Shown: positions 1-8,274, counted from the first letter of the stretch. The stretch is DNA of 64,000 nt from DAIOXA01 sp050949165 (GCA_050949165.1 JBMNFF010000014.1:124001-188000), one strand, 5' to 3'. The notes: generated by a model from the sequence alone, not told the origin. Numbers and translations: made by a program.

Positions 1-527
1 CTGTTATCCGCTGCATCGGCGAAGTCTTCGGCGACGATATCCATGGCGCCCCGGAGGGCGGCTTCGGCATCGGGGACTTTCTCGTTGATGTACTTTTCTG
101 CCGCAACCAAGGGGGCCAGTTCGCCGATGAGCAAGGCTTGGGCCAGGGGCTCCAGGCCGGCCTCCCGGGCCTTGCTGCCCCTGGTGTTGCGCTTGGGCCT
201 GAAGGGCCGGTACAGGTCTTCTACCTGCTGGAGCCTGGTGCTCTCCCGCACCTGGGCTTCCAGCTCTGGAGTCAGCTTGTCCTGCTCGGCAATCAGGCGC
301 AGCACCTCTTCCTTGCGCTGATGGAGATTGCGCTGGTAGCTGGCCTGTTGCTGAAGGGCAAAGATCTGTTCCTCGTCGAGGCCGCCGGTGGCTTCTTTGC
401 GGTAACGGGCTATGAAGGGAACGGTATTGCCGGCGTCCAGCAGCTTTAAGGTCTCTGCGACCTGGTTTAAGGGTATTTTCAGCTCAGCGGCGATGGTCTG
501 GAGAATTTGCCTTTCTACATCAGTCAT
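1..527 (-). CDS. tex: Tex family RNA-binding transcription accessory protein (N-terminal part)
   Basis: The gene runs off the left edge, so only about 175 N-terminal residues are present. The translation begins MTDVERQILQTIAAEL and contains the Tex signature NTVPFIARYRKEATGGLDE near residues 35-55, followed by a charged helical stretch and VEDLYRPFRPKRNTR. This matches the helical N-terminal region of Tex/YhgF. The family carries YqgF-like, HhH and S1 domains further on, which are outside the window. The ATG at 527 follows GGAGGAG at good spacing. Tex proteins bind nucleic acid and affect transcription; their exact role in Firmicutes is unsettled. Family assignment is firm. Confidence 0.93.
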   Translation of the reverse strand, partial: MTDVERQILQTIAAELKIPLNQVAETLKLLDAGNTVPFIARYRKEATGGLDEEQIFALQQQASYQRNLHQRKEEVLRLIAEQDKLTPELEAQVRESTRLQQVEDLYRPFRPKRNTRGSKAREAGLEPLAQALLIGELAPLVAAEKYINEKVPDAEAALRGAMDIVAEDFADAADN

Positions 528-548
528 CAATTACTCCTCCTTCTCTGC

Positions 549-583
549 AAAACCAGGGGATCCAGGGGGTCAGGGGCCCCCTG
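549..583 (-). terminator. possible terminator after the asparaginase gene
   Basis: The inverted repeat CAGGGGG (563-569) / CCCCCTG (577-583) lies between the asparaginase stop and tex. On the minus strand the nearest T-run (GGTTTTGC) is some distance past the stem, so termination efficiency is uncertain. Confidence 0.35.
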
Positions 584-623
584 ATGCTCCTGGGGTTAGC
601 AAGCTCACGTCTGATAGGAGCAG

Positions 624-1643
624 CTAGTTTCCAGCTTCCTTCCTGAGTTGAAGGGCCGGTATTACTTCGCCACACTTTTCCTGACGGTGATTGACATTCC
701 GGGGGCGGTGGTATTTTTCCAGGCTCTGGACCTGTTGGGCGCTGAGGAAGCCCAGCTGCTTGAGGATTTCTACCACCACCGGATCCCGGCCCCGACTGGA
801 ACCGTCTTCGCACTTGACGGCGATGCCGATGCCCTCTTCCATGATCCCCACACAATACACCCCGGCGGCCCCGGCTTTACCCACCAGAACGCCACCGGCG
901 GTGCGCATGAGGTCGGTGCAGAAGCGGTCAGTCCCCCCCACCATTTCCGGATGGGCAATCATGGCGGCTGTCATCCGCCGGCAAGCCTCTATGCGGCTGG
1001 GGTTTCCCTGGGGGTGAGCAAGCCGGGCGTAGGCCAGGGCCATGTTATAGAGAGGCAGGCCGTGGACGGGAACGCCGCAGCCGTCGGTGCCAATGGCTAT
1101 TTGCTCCCGGGGATAACCGGTGAATTCTGCCACATAGTCGAGAATCAGCTGCTGCAGCGGATGGTCCAGTTCCAGATAATTGGCGGGATCATAGCCCAGG
1201 TGGGTAACCAAGGTCAACATGCCGGAATGCTTGCCGGAGCAGTTGCAGTGCAGAGCTGAAGGCTTTTCTCCGGCTTGGGTCATGGCGCGGGCGGTCTCGG
1301 CATGATAGGGCATGTGCACCCCGCACTGGAGCAGGGAAGGGTCCTGGCCAATCTTCTTGAAGATACCCAGCACTGTGTCAGTGTGGATCTTTTCTCCACT
1401 GTGGGAGGCACAGAACAATGCCAGTTCTTTGGGCTCAATGCCATAGCGGTCGGCAGCCCCCGACTCCACAATGGGCAAGGCCTGAAAGGGCTTAGCCGAG
1501 CTGCGCCAATAGGTAATATGGCCTGGGTCGCCGACACTGTACAGCAGATTGCCCTGCCAGTCGACGACGGCCACATGGCCCCGATGCACATTTTCCACCA
1601 GGGGACCTCGGGTTACCTCTACTAAGATTTGGGCTCGATTCAA
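624..1643 (-). CDS. Asparaginase family protein (thermolabile asparaginase II / Rhizobium etli type)
   Basis: This 339-residue protein belongs to the asparaginase_II family typified by R. etli L-asparaginase, which is unrelated to the bacterial AnsA/AnsB amidohydrolases. Family landmarks are EVTRGPLVENVHRG at the N terminus, YWRSSAKPFQALP (about 45-58), CASHSGE, NCSGKHSGML (SGKHSG motif) and IGTDGCGVPV. The expected reaction is hydrolysis of L-asparagine to aspartate and ammonia. The start is TTG, preceded by GGAGG with 8-nt spacing. It is the last of four minus-strand genes, 3 bp after the P1 peptidase gene, so it probably supplies amino acids for fermentation. Substrate is inferred from family. 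Confidence 0.85.
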   Translation of the reverse strand: MNRAQILVEVTRGPLVENVHRGHVAVVDWQGNLLYSVGDPGHITYWRSSAKPFQALPIVESGAADRYGIEPKELALFCASHSGEKIHTDTVLGIFKKIGQDPSLLQCGVHMPYHAETARAMTQAGEKPSALHCNCSGKHSGMLTLVTHLGYDPANYLELDHPLQQLILDYVAEFTGYPREQIAIGTDGCGVPVHGLPLYNMALAYARLAHPQGNPSRIEACRRMTAAMIAHPEMVGGTDRFCTDLMRTAGGVLVGKAGAAGVYCVGIMEEGIGIAVKCEDGSSRGRDPVVVEILKQLGFLSAQQVQSLEKYHRPRNVNHRQEKCGEVIPALQLRKEAGN

Positions 1644-1646
1644 AAA

Positions 1647-2717
1647 TCATTCCTCCCCTATGTTAACAGGACGGTAGTTGTTTAATATTCTTATGACATC
1701 TGCCACCGGCAGCGCCGGACGGGTGTTGCCGTCCCGGCCGATCATGGAGCCGGCGGTAAACAAAGCATTGAGGATGGCCTCCTCGGTGGCCTCTACGGTC
1801 GCTTCAAAGAGGGAGCCCAGCTTGTCATCCCGGAGTCGGGCAGCCACCAGGCGGTCGGAGCTAATTTCCAGCGGGCGACTGCCGGTGGAAAAGGCCAGGA
1901 CAAAATCGCCGCTGCCATGGCCCGCCACCGAACCGGTGCGGGCCAGGCCAAAGCCCGCTCGCTTGGCGATGCGCCCCAATTGCCGAGCATCCAGGGGAGC
2001 GTCGGTGGCCACCACCATGATAATTGAGCCCTTCTCTTCTTCTTGCCGGCCGGGTTTGGGCAGGACCTGTCCCACCGGCACTCCGGCGATTTTCAGCTGA
2101 TGCCAGAGGCCGAAATTGCTCAGGACCAGGACCCCGACGGTATATTCCCCAGCAAGCCGGGAGCTGGTACCGATCCCCCCCTTACAGCCAAAGGAAGACA
2201 TGCCGGTCCCGGCCCCAACGCTGCCCTCCTGGGGCAACCCCCTGCCGGCTGCGGCGATAGCGGTCCGGACATGCTCCCGACCAATGGCTCGGGCCCGAAT
2301 ATCGTTGAGCCAGCCGTCATTGCATTCGGCCACTACGCCGTTGACGGTGGCGGACTTGCGCCCGATTTCGGGATTGCGCTCCAGTTTGTACTCCACCAGG
2401 GCATCCAGCGCGGCCCCCACGCTGAGGGTATTGGTCAAAATAATGGGGGTCTCGATTTCCCCCAACTCCTTGATCTGGCTCAGGCCCACCGACTTGCCAA
2501 ATCCGTTGATGACCTCGACCGCCGCGGGCACCTTTTCTTCAAAGAGGTTGCCGAAATGCGGCAAGATGGCGGTGACGCCGGTGCGAATGGAATCCCCCTC
2601 CATCAAGGTGCAATGGCCTACACCCACCCCAGGGACGTCGGTGATGGCATTGAGGGGACCCGGGGGCAGCCCCGGCAGGGCGATGCCCCATTGGCGCAAC
2701 CGCTTTACTTCTTCCAT
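1647..2717 (-). CDS. P1 family (DmpA-like, S58) self-processing aminopeptidase
   Basis: This 356-residue protein is of the DmpA/BapA N-terminal-nucleophile type. Landmarks are NAITDVPGVGVGH (23-35), VINGFGKSVGLSQI (69-82), GAGTGMSSFGCKGGIGTSSR (168-187) and GSIIMVVATDAPL (230-242). By homology, autocleavage between Gly230 and Ser231 would free Ser231 as the catalytic nucleophile. Known members release N-terminal D-Ala or L-amino acids, or cleave beta-amino-acid peptides; which applies here cannot be read from sequence. The ATG follows GAGGTGAG. The gene overlaps the upstream C26 amidase gene by 13 bp, so translational coupling is likely. Confidence 0.88.
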   Translation of the reverse strand: MEEVKRLRQWGIALPGLPPGPLNAITDVPGVGVGHCTLMEGDSIRTGVTAILPHFGNLFEEKVPAAVEVINGFGKSVGLSQIKELGEIETPIILTNTLSVGAALDALVEYKLERNPEIGRKSATVNGVVAECNDGWLNDIRARAIGREHVRTAIAAAGRGLPQEGSVGAGTGMSSFGCKGGIGTSSRLAGEYTVGVLVLSNFGLWHQLKIAGVPVGQVLPKPGRQEEEKGSIIMVVATDAPLDARQLGRIAKRAGFGLARTGSVAGHGSGDFVLAFSTGSRPLEISSDRLVAARLRDDKLGSLFEATVEATEEAILNALFTAGSMIGRDGNTRPALPVADVIRILNNYRPVNIGEE

Positions 2718-3421
2718 TCTCTCTCACCTCTGCAGGCGGCCACAAAGGCATGAAAGACGTTGAGGAATTTGCCCTGCTGTGGGTACAATCTCTCAGGGTG
2801 AAACTGAATGCCCAAAATCCACGGGGATACGCTCTCAATGGCCTCCACGACACCGTCGGGAGCGACGGCGCCGACCTTTAGACCGGGGGCAACCTTTCCC
2901 ACCGCCTGATGGTGGCAGCTGTTGACGGCAAAAGTCCCCTCCCCCAGAGCCTCGGCAAGGATGGTCCCACCCTGAACCTCCACGTGATGGTGGGGATAAA
3001 TACTGGGGGCCAGCTGTCTGTGCTGGATGGCATTTTCTCTGTCGGCGCCCAAGTGCTGAATAACAGTTCCCCCCATCATGACGTTGAGGACCTGGATGCC
3101 CCGACAGATTCCCATCATGGGCAAGCCCCGCTCCAGGGCAGCTTTAAACAGGGCAGCTTCTTGCTCATCCCGGATGTGGTCCACCGAGCCGAGATCGGGC
3201 TGAGGTTGCTGCCCAAAGCGCAAGGGCGAAATATCCGGGCCGCCACTGAAGAAAAGCCCGTCCATTCTTGCCAAAGCCTGAGCGCTCTTTTCCGGAGAAA
3301 GGGACACCGGCAAGATTACCGGAATTGCCCCTGCCGCCTCCAGGGCTTGGACATAACTGTCATTCAGAGAACTATACCCTTCTTTATGGTTGTGAGTGCT
3401 GGTTACGGCTATATAAATCAA
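2705..3421 (-). CDS. Gamma-glutamyl-gamma-aminobutyrate hydrolase family protein (class I glutamine amidotransferase-like, C26)
   Basis: This 238-residue stand-alone class I amidotransferase fold protein has Cys106 as putative nucleophile (MMGICRGIQVLN) and His208/Glu210 in GIQFHPE. FSGGPDISP is the oxyanion-side loop. Relatives include PuuD, which hydrolyses gamma-glutamyl-GABA, and other gamma-glutamyl amide hydrolases. The start is TTG after GAGGAGG and overlaps the stop of the PLP-lyase gene (TTGA). Its place between a PLP lyase and a peptidase suggests hydrolysis of a gamma-glutamyl or amide-linked amino-acid substrate. The physiological substrate is unknown. Confidence 0.85.
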   Translation of the reverse strand: MIYIAVTSTHNHKEGYSSLNDSYVQALEAAGAIPVILPVSLSPEKSAQALARMDGLFFSGGPDISPLRFGQQPQPDLGSVDHIRDEQEAALFKAALERGLPMMGICRGIQVLNVMMGGTVIQHLGADRENAIQHRQLAPSIYPHHHVEVQGGTILAEALGEGTFAVNSCHHQAVGKVAPGLKVGAVAPDGVVEAIESVSPWILGIQFHPERLYPQQGKFLNVFHAFVAACRGEREWKK

Positions 3422-4428
3422 ATTTTGTCCTCCTCAATAAGCCAGTTTTCCACATCGTCTTTAGCAAACAGTGCGGGCCAGCCGCCGGTATGAATAAATA
3501 CGACGGGACCCTTTTGCCAGGTTCCCCGACGGATATCTGCGATCATGCCGGCGGCAGCCTTAGCGGTGTATACCGAGTCCAGGAGCAGGCCTTCGGTGTG
3601 GGCAAAGAGCTTCAGGGCTTCCAGGCAACCGGGAGTAGCGATGCCGTACCCCGCTCCAACCTGGCTGTCATCCATCACCACCTGCTCCGGGGCAATCCTC
3701 GCATCGGTTCCCAGTATTTGGCCGGCGCCGTTGTAGATGGCGGCGACCTCTGCTTGGAGGGCCGGAGCGGTCCCGCTCACACAGTAGCCGTGGACTGCAA
3801 CGTCTTGCCAGCCAGCCAGGGCCAGCCCCAACATCACCCCTGCCATGGTCCCGCCGGACCCGGCGGCCAAGGCGATGGCCTCGGGTTTTATCCCTGCGGC
3901 CTTGCACTGGGGAACCAGCTCTTCGGTGATGGCCCGAACATAGCCCAGGGCGCCCACAGGGGTGGAGCCGCCCAGGGGGACCTTGTAGATCTTAATTCCC
4001 CGCCTGGCCAACTCTTCGGCATCGTCGTCGATCTGGGCATAGATTTCCGGATATTCCTTGCCGCCGCAGAAAATTAGCTGAGCGCCCAACAATTTGTCCA
4101 GGAGCAAATTGCCCCGCAAGCCCCGGGGACGCTCACCCTTTAAGTAGAGGCGGCATTTCAACCCCAGGCGGGCGGCAATGGCGGCCGTCATCCGGGCGTG
4201 GTTAGACTGGGGCCCGCCCACAGTAACCAGGCAATTGGCGCCCTGGGCCAAGGCATCGGCAACCAGGAACTCCAACTTTCGGGCCTTATTGCCGCCCCCG
4301 GCCAGGCCGGTGGCGTCATCCCGCTTGACAAAGATTTCCGGGCCGGCCAGGGCCGTCGTCAGCCGCTGGGTCCGCTCCAGGGGAGTGGGAAGATGGGCGA
4401 TTTCCCAACGCTTATAGTATTGCTGCAT
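3418..4428 (-). CDS. PLP-dependent D-cysteine desulfhydrase / ACC deaminase family protein
   Basis: This 336-residue fold-type II PLP enzyme has FVKRDDATGLAGGGNKARKL, with Lys48 as the probable Schiff-base lysine, GGPQSNHARM (71-80), and a glycine-rich phosphate-binding loop AAGSGGTMAGV. These match D-cysteine desulfhydrase (DcyD) and 1-aminocyclopropane-1-carboxylate deaminase. The usual DcyD reaction is D-cysteine to pyruvate, sulfide and ammonia. Neither sequence nor context separates the two activities, but the peptide/amide hydrolase neighbours favour amino-acid catabolism. The ATG is preceded by GGAGGG. It is the first gene of a four-gene operon. Confidence 0.85.
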   Translation of the reverse strand: MQQYYKRWEIAHLPTPLERTQRLTTALAGPEIFVKRDDATGLAGGGNKARKLEFLVADALAQGANCLVTVGGPQSNHARMTAAIAARLGLKCRLYLKGERPRGLRGNLLLDKLLGAQLIFCGGKEYPEIYAQIDDDAEELARRGIKIYKVPLGGSTPVGALGYVRAITEELVPQCKAAGIKPEAIALAAGSGGTMAGVMLGLALAGWQDVAVHGYCVSGTAPALQAEVAAIYNGAGQILGTDARIAPEQVVMDDSQVGAGYGIATPGCLEALKLFAHTEGLLLDSVYTAKAAAGMIADIRRGTWQKGPVVFIHTGGWPALFAKDDVENWLIEEDKI

Positions 4429-4504
4429 TTAGTCCTGATCCCTCCTCTATGACTACCTGACACTATAATATTCCATAGCCACAGCCGTTTTCCTTCCCAA
4501 GGGA

Positions 4505-4541
4505 CAAAAATGGAGCCGGCTCAAACCCTTTGAACCAGCCC
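4505..4541 (-). terminator. rho-independent terminator after the mazF-type gene
   Basis: A long stem with a GGG loop spans 4514-4540; the two arms pair with a few G-U pairs. On the minus strand it is followed by CATTTTTG. It lies just past the toxin stop and before the next operon. Confidence 0.8.
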
Positions 4542-4557
4542 CATCCATTATGTTTAA

Positions 4558-4908
4558 TTAAAAATCTATGAGCCCCAGGCTTATCTGGAGCGCATCGTTC
4601 ACTCTTTGCATGAGTTCAGGAACAAGGTGGGTAACCCGCTCGTTGAGGCGTTGCTTGTCGATGGTGCGAATCTGCTCCAAGAGTACCACCGAATCCCGGT
4701 CCAGACCGTGTTCCTGGGCGGTTATTTCCACATGGGTGGGGAGTTTTGCCTTTTGAATCTGGGAAGTAATCGCCGCTACGATCACCGTGGGACTGTACTT
4801 ATTGCCCACATCATTCTGGATGACCAGAACCGGACGCACACCCCCCTGTTCAGAACCCACCACCGGGCTCAAATCAGCGAAATATATATCTCCCCGTTTA
4901 ATATTCAT
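4558..4908 (-). CDS. mazF: MazF/PemK family endoribonuclease toxin (EndoA-like)
   Basis: The 116-residue protein starts MNIKRGDIYFADLSPVVGSE, followed by GGVRPVLVIQND, SPTVIVAAITSQ, and an HVEI...LDRDSVVLLEQIRTID segment. These are the classic features of chromosomal Firmicute EndoA/NdoA, an mRNA interferase. I chose the ATG at 4908 because the family starts there and the upstream in-frame codons lie in the antitoxin gene's end. Only 4 nt separate it from the antitoxin stop. A toxin-antitoxin pair directly downstream of alr is the usual Firmicute arrangement. Family assignment is firm; sequence specificity of cleavage is unknown. Confidence 0.93.
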   Translation of the reverse strand: MNIKRGDIYFADLSPVVGSEQGGVRPVLVIQNDVGNKYSPTVIVAAITSQIQKAKLPTHVEITAQEHGLDRDSVVLLEQIRTIDKQRLNERVTHLVPELMQRVNDALQISLGLIDF

Positions 4909-4912
4909 ACAA

Positions 4913-5185
4913 TCACGCCCCGCTAACCATCGATTCAATGGTCTCTACGGCTTCATTCTCTGCCTGCACCGCCTCATTGGCGAGACTTAAGTTGATCTTG
5001 GACATCTCCACATAGCCCATTTGCAGCCGTTCCCGAATCTGACGCTTTTTCATTTCTTTAATGTAAAAACACATGGCCTCCCGAATCAGATGGCTGCGGT
5101 TGATTTTCTCTCTGCTGACGATGCCGTCAACTTCCTGGAGCAATGTGTTCGGGAGGGAAATCATGATTCGCTTGGTTTGAGCCAC
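4913..5185 (-). CDS. Ribbon-helix-helix antitoxin of the EndoAI/MazE type
   Basis: The 90-residue protein has a CopG/MetJ-type ribbon-helix-helix N terminus (KRIMISLPNTLLQEVDGIV followed by RSHLIREAMCFYI) and an acidic C-terminal tail rich in Glu that would wrap the toxin. The start is GTG after GGGGGTG. It lies just upstream of the mazF-type gene with 4-nt spacing. Like other RHH antitoxins it probably binds its own promoter; a GTACGTAC palindrome at 5226-5233 inside the leader is a possible operator. Confidence 0.88.
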   Translation of the reverse strand: MAQTKRIMISLPNTLLQEVDGIVSREKINRSHLIREAMCFYIKEMKKRQIRERLQMGYVEMSKINLSLANEAVQAENEAVETIESMVSGA

Positions 5186-5247
5186 ATCGGCACCCCCTGA
5201 GTATAGACGATAGTATATCAGATTGGTACGTACAGGTGTATAGGAGT

Positions 5248-5277
5248 ATTATATTGCACGTGCTCCTGTCCTGTCAA
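5248..5277 (-). promoter_or_regulatory. sigma-A-type promoter for the toxin-antitoxin pair
   Basis: On the minus strand, TTGACA (5272-5277) and TATAAT (5248-5253) are separated by 18 bp: both hexamers match consensus. The -35 box overlaps the alr stop codon. The antitoxin GTG lies about 60 nt downstream. Confidence 0.8.
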
Positions 5278-6404
5278 GCTTGATACTTATAATACCGCGG
5301 CACTCGGGCAGAAACGGCGCAGAGTACCTCGTAATTTATCGTACCGGTGAGGGCGGCCAACTCATCGGCCAGAATCTGCTCATCTCCCTGGCGGCCGAAG
5401 ATAACCACTGGCTCGCCGGGACCAACCTCCGGCAGGTCGGTGATATCCACCATGCAGTAATCCATGCAGATTCTGCCCACCTGCGGCACTCGCTGCCCCC
5501 GAACCAGGACCTGAGCTCTGCCCGAAAGGGTGCGCATGTAACCGTCGGCATAGCCCAGAGGCAAGGTGGCAATGCGGCTGGGGCGAGAAGTGACAAAGGT
5601 GCAGCCGTAGCTTATGGGTGTGCCCTGGGGCACCTCCTTGACAAAGGAAATACTGGTGTGCAAAGTCATTGCCGGCCGCAAATCCAAGAGGCGTTTTACC
5701 TGAGCGGAAGGGTAGAGGCCGTACAAACTGATGCCGATTCGCACCATGTCAAATTGGGCTTCGGGAATTTCGATGGCGGCGGCGCTATTGGCACAGTGGG
5801 CGATGACCTGGGGCTTATCTTTCTTTATTGTTTCCACTATGCTTTTAAATTTATCCAATTGAATTTGGGTATAGCTCTTGTCCTCTTCATCGGCGGCGGC
5901 AAAGTGGGTGTAGAGGCCCTCCAACTCAAGATGGGTAGACTGCAGTACCCGGTTGACCAACTCCAGACCGGCGGCATCCCGGGGACCGAGACGCCCCATG
6001 CCGGTATCCAGTTTGACATGGACCCCAACTTTACGGCGTTGGCGCATGGCTTCGTCATCCAGAAGCGCCAAGGTGTTCAGATCCACGATTCCCGGGGTGA
6101 GGTGATACTGAATAACCGCGCCCAGGGACTCGGGGGGCAGGTAACCCAGAATTAAGATGGGAGCGGCCAAGCCGGCCTGACGCAGGCGAATGCCCTCTTC
6201 CACCAGGGCGACGGCCAGCCACTCGGCGCCAGCTGCCAAGGCGGCCCTGGCCACTTCCACGGCTCCATGACCGTATCCGTCGGCCTTGACCACAGCCATA
6301 AGTCGGGTGGGCTGGGGGATGTGACGGCGGAACTCTCGGACATTATGAGCGATATTGGCGAGATTGATCTCTGCCCAAGTGGGCCTGTATCTGTGCAAAA
6401 CCAT
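5274..6404 (-). CDS. alr: Alanine racemase
   Basis: The protein (376 residues from the chosen start) interconverts L- and D-alanine for peptidoglycan. Motifs are VVKADGYGHGAVEVARAAL with PLP lysine Lys40, HVKLDTGMGRLG, and ISYGCTFVTSRPSRIATLPLGYADGY carrying the catalytic tyrosine. The open frame extends upstream to 6539, but family proteins begin around RPTWAEINLANIAHN. AAAGGAG lies just before the ATG at 6404; a TTG 6 nt further in has better ribosome-site spacing and is an alternative start. It may also be needed for spores, since D-alanine is a germination regulator (known biology). Confidence 0.96.
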   Translation of the reverse strand: MVLHRYRPTWAEINLANIAHNVREFRRHIPQPTRLMAVVKADGYGHGAVEVARAALAAGAEWLAVALVEEGIRLRQAGLAAPILILGYLPPESLGAVIQYHLTPGIVDLNTLALLDDEAMRQRRKVGVHVKLDTGMGRLGPRDAAGLELVNRVLQSTHLELEGLYTHFAAADEEDKSYTQIQLDKFKSIVETIKKDKPQVIAHCANSAAAIEIPEAQFDMVRIGISLYGLYPSAQVKRLLDLRPAMTLHTSISFVKEVPQGTPISYGCTFVTSRPSRIATLPLGYADGYMRTLSGRAQVLVRGQRVPQVGRICMDYCMVDITDLPEVGPGEPVVIFGRQGDEQILADELAALTGTINYEVLCAVSARVPRYYKYQA

Positions 6405-6465
6405 CACTCCTTTGACCGGGATATCTTCGCTATTTCCCGGCTGAAATCCTGCCTGGGATTGGGCC

Positions 6466-6497
6466 GAATAAAAGCATGGGAGGCTTGCCCCATGCTT
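6466..6497 (-). terminator. rho-independent terminator after cas6
   Basis: Perfect 9-bp inverted repeat AAGCATGGG (6472-6480) / CCCATGCTT (6489-6497), followed on the minus strand by TTTTATT. It separates cas6 from alr, so the two are not obligately co-transcribed. Confidence 0.8.
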
Positions 6498-6531
6498 GTC
6501 AATTATAACCGATATATTGGCAGATGCCAAC

Positions 6532-7293
6532 TCAGTCAAATTGGTCCTCGGCCTCTGGCTGGGCAGGGTACCATACCTTCACCATGCCAAACCCGCAACT
6601 GTTCCTGTTGCCAAAACCCAACTGATACCCCAGGCGAATGAGTTCGGGATTGCCGGTAACGGTAAAAGGCACCATATAGCCCAAAATCTTTACTCCGTTA
6701 AAGTCCACTAGCCTGCTGACCCGACGCTTATTTTTTATGTATTGCTGGTTAAATTTGATGGTCAAACTCTCATCGCTGGGCAGGGAATCATATACGCGAT
6801 AATACTTGTTGATAAGTTCTTGGCGCAGTTTTTCACCAAAATCATGATCCTCGATGCGTCCATAGCGGGGTCTGGAATCCGCGGTAGTGGGCTGGTAGGT
6901 TATACTGATAGGCGACATACAGGAAAACTCCATATGCGGACCGATGTCGGGGTCTCCCAAAACCTCGACATCCTGGATTTCCATCTGGTGAGGTCCCAGG
7001 CAAATCTGGCCGGTATATTCCAGGCCCTTGAGCAGTTCCTCCAGGAAAAAAATCCGCGGCGAGGACACGTACCAGTGTATCGTCTCCCCCATATTTTGGA
7101 TGCCCTCCTCCGCTATACTATATTGGTCAAAGTATAGCTGGGAGAAGGTAAATAAGTTAAAACCGCTGTACCTGTTGCATGCAAGTGGGTTCACACTGTG
7201 GATTGCCCTGTTGATAACCTTGACCAGCCGGTGATTGTAATTGTAAGGCAGGACGGTACCACTATCGCAATTGAAAATGATCTTTAAACGCAT
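6532..7293 (-). CDS. cas6: CRISPR-associated endoribonuclease Cas6 family protein (solitary)
   Basis: The 253-residue protein begins MRLKIIFNCDSGTVLPYNYNH and ends in the glycine-rich RAMP loop LGYQLGFGNRNSCGFGMVKV. Both are hallmarks of Cas6 of type I/III systems, which cleaves pre-crRNA within the repeat. A second ferredoxin-like half starts near GYMVPFTVTGNPEL. His in YNYNHRLVKVINRAI is a candidate catalytic residue by position, but this is inference. The ATG at 7293 follows AAAGGAG at 9 nt. No other cas gene or repeat array lies in the window. Possibly the array is elsewhere, or the protein is an orphan with another RNA target. Confidence 0.85.
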   Translation of the reverse strand: MRLKIIFNCDSGTVLPYNYNHRLVKVINRAIHSVNPLACNRYSGFNLFTFSQLYFDQYSIAEEGIQNMGETIHWYVSSPRIFFLEELLKGLEYTGQICLGPHQMEIQDVEVLGDPDIGPHMEFSCMSPISITYQPTTADSRPRYGRIEDHDFGEKLRQELINKYYRVYDSLPSDESLTIKFNQQYIKNKRRVSRLVDFNGVKILGYMVPFTVTGNPELIRLGYQLGFGNRNSCGFGMVKVWYPAQPEAEDQFD

Positions 7294-7427
7294 TGGTGCC
7301 AACTCCTTTGGTCAGGTGGCAGACAGCCCATATGTATCGATACTGTTAAATTCGTCACATGCTCCCGAAAATCCTGTAAAATTATGTGCCAAAAGTAACT
7401 TTTGCCGATTTCCCGGCATTTTAGCAG

Positions 7428-7436
7428 ATTATAACA
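7428..7436 (-). promoter_or_regulatory. extended -10 promoter upstream of cas6
   Basis: On the minus strand TGT-TATAAT forms an extended -10 element; no good -35 is visible. It would give a leader of about 125 nt containing short hairpins but no CRISPR-like repeat. Confidence 0.5.
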
Positions 7437-7456
7437 TGAACAGTTGAAAGAATATA

Positions 7457-7478
7457 GAAAAACCGCCCCTGAGGGCGG
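7457..7478 (-). terminator. rho-independent terminator after thiT
   Basis: GC-rich stem CCGCCC...GGGCGG (7463-7478) followed on the minus strand by TTTTTC. It lies directly past the transporter stop codon. Confidence 0.85.
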
Positions 7479-7485
7479 AATTTTC

Positions 7486-8274
7486 TTAGGCTCGCTGCTC
7501 GAGGAATTTCATCAGTGTCGGCGCCAGGTAGACTAAGAGAAAGCCGCTGATTATTATTTCCGGAACGATGTACTGGGCGTTATAGACCAGAGAATACATC
7601 CAGACCGCTGTCCCCTCGGGGGCGTACTGGCCAAAGAACCATACTCCAGACAGGAAGTGACAAAATGCCCTGAGTCCGACTCCGACGATTGCTCCCGATA
7701 TAGGCAAAATGTAAGTTGTCTGAGGAAGCCCCCTGACCAGACACCAGACCAGGGAAAAGGCGGCGGCCCCGATTCCTCCGAAAAGTGACGCCTTGCCCAG
7801 GTCCGCTGCTTGCAGTGCTTCCCGAAGAGTTGCCTCTCCCGTCAACACTCCTCCCAGGTAGAGGAAGCTGACGATGCTTAGCACCATCATGGCCAGAAGG
7901 GGAGCAAATAAATCCAGGCGAGTGGCTTCCCTGGCTTTGCCTGTGACCCGGGCCAACAGAGCACGCACTTTGGGATGCCACAAAAAACCGGCAACTCCCA
8001 GGCAGGCAAAGGCAAGGGGATAATCCAAAAACCACTGGATGACGGAGACGGTGTACCCCCCCATCAAGTAGTCGATAAGCCCGTATATGGCTCCGACGGT
8101 GATTCCCACCTTTGGGCCGCGGAGCACTGCGATCAGGAGCAGGGGAACCATACTTCCGGCAGTGACTGAACCGCCCATGGGCGCGCTCCACAGCTTGATC
8201 CTGCCCAAGAGCCAGGCCAAAGCCAGCATCATGCCGGCCTCGACGATGATACGGGTGGTAAAAGAAGTTTTCAT
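7486..8274 (-). CDS. thiT: Thiamine ECF transporter substrate-binding (S) component, ThiT-like
   Basis: This 262-residue polytopic membrane protein has about six hydrophobic segments. The N terminus TRIIVEAGMMLALAWLLGRIKLW and PLLLIAVLRGPKVGITVGAIYGLIDYL match the ThiT family. S components capture the vitamin and use a shared ATPase/EcfT module encoded elsewhere. It is longer than the usual ~180-190-residue ThiT; an extra hydrophilic and hydrophobic stretch lies in the middle (about residues 110-165). The ATG follows GGAGGGAGGAG. A TPP riboswitch directly upstream supports thiamine as substrate. The open frame continuing upstream of 8274 overlaps the riboswitch and is not coding. Confidence 0.88.
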   Translation of the reverse strand: MKTSFTTRIIVEAGMMLALAWLLGRIKLWSAPMGGSVTAGSMVPLLLIAVLRGPKVGITVGAIYGLIDYLMGGYTVSVIQWFLDYPLAFACLGVAGFLWHPKVRALLARVTGKAREATRLDLFAPLLAMMVLSIVSFLYLGGVLTGEATLREALQAADLGKASLFGGIGAAAFSLVWCLVRGLPQTTYILPISGAIVGVGLRAFCHFLSGVWFFGQYAPEGTAVWMYSLVYNAQYIVPEIIISGFLLVYLAPTLMKFLEQRA

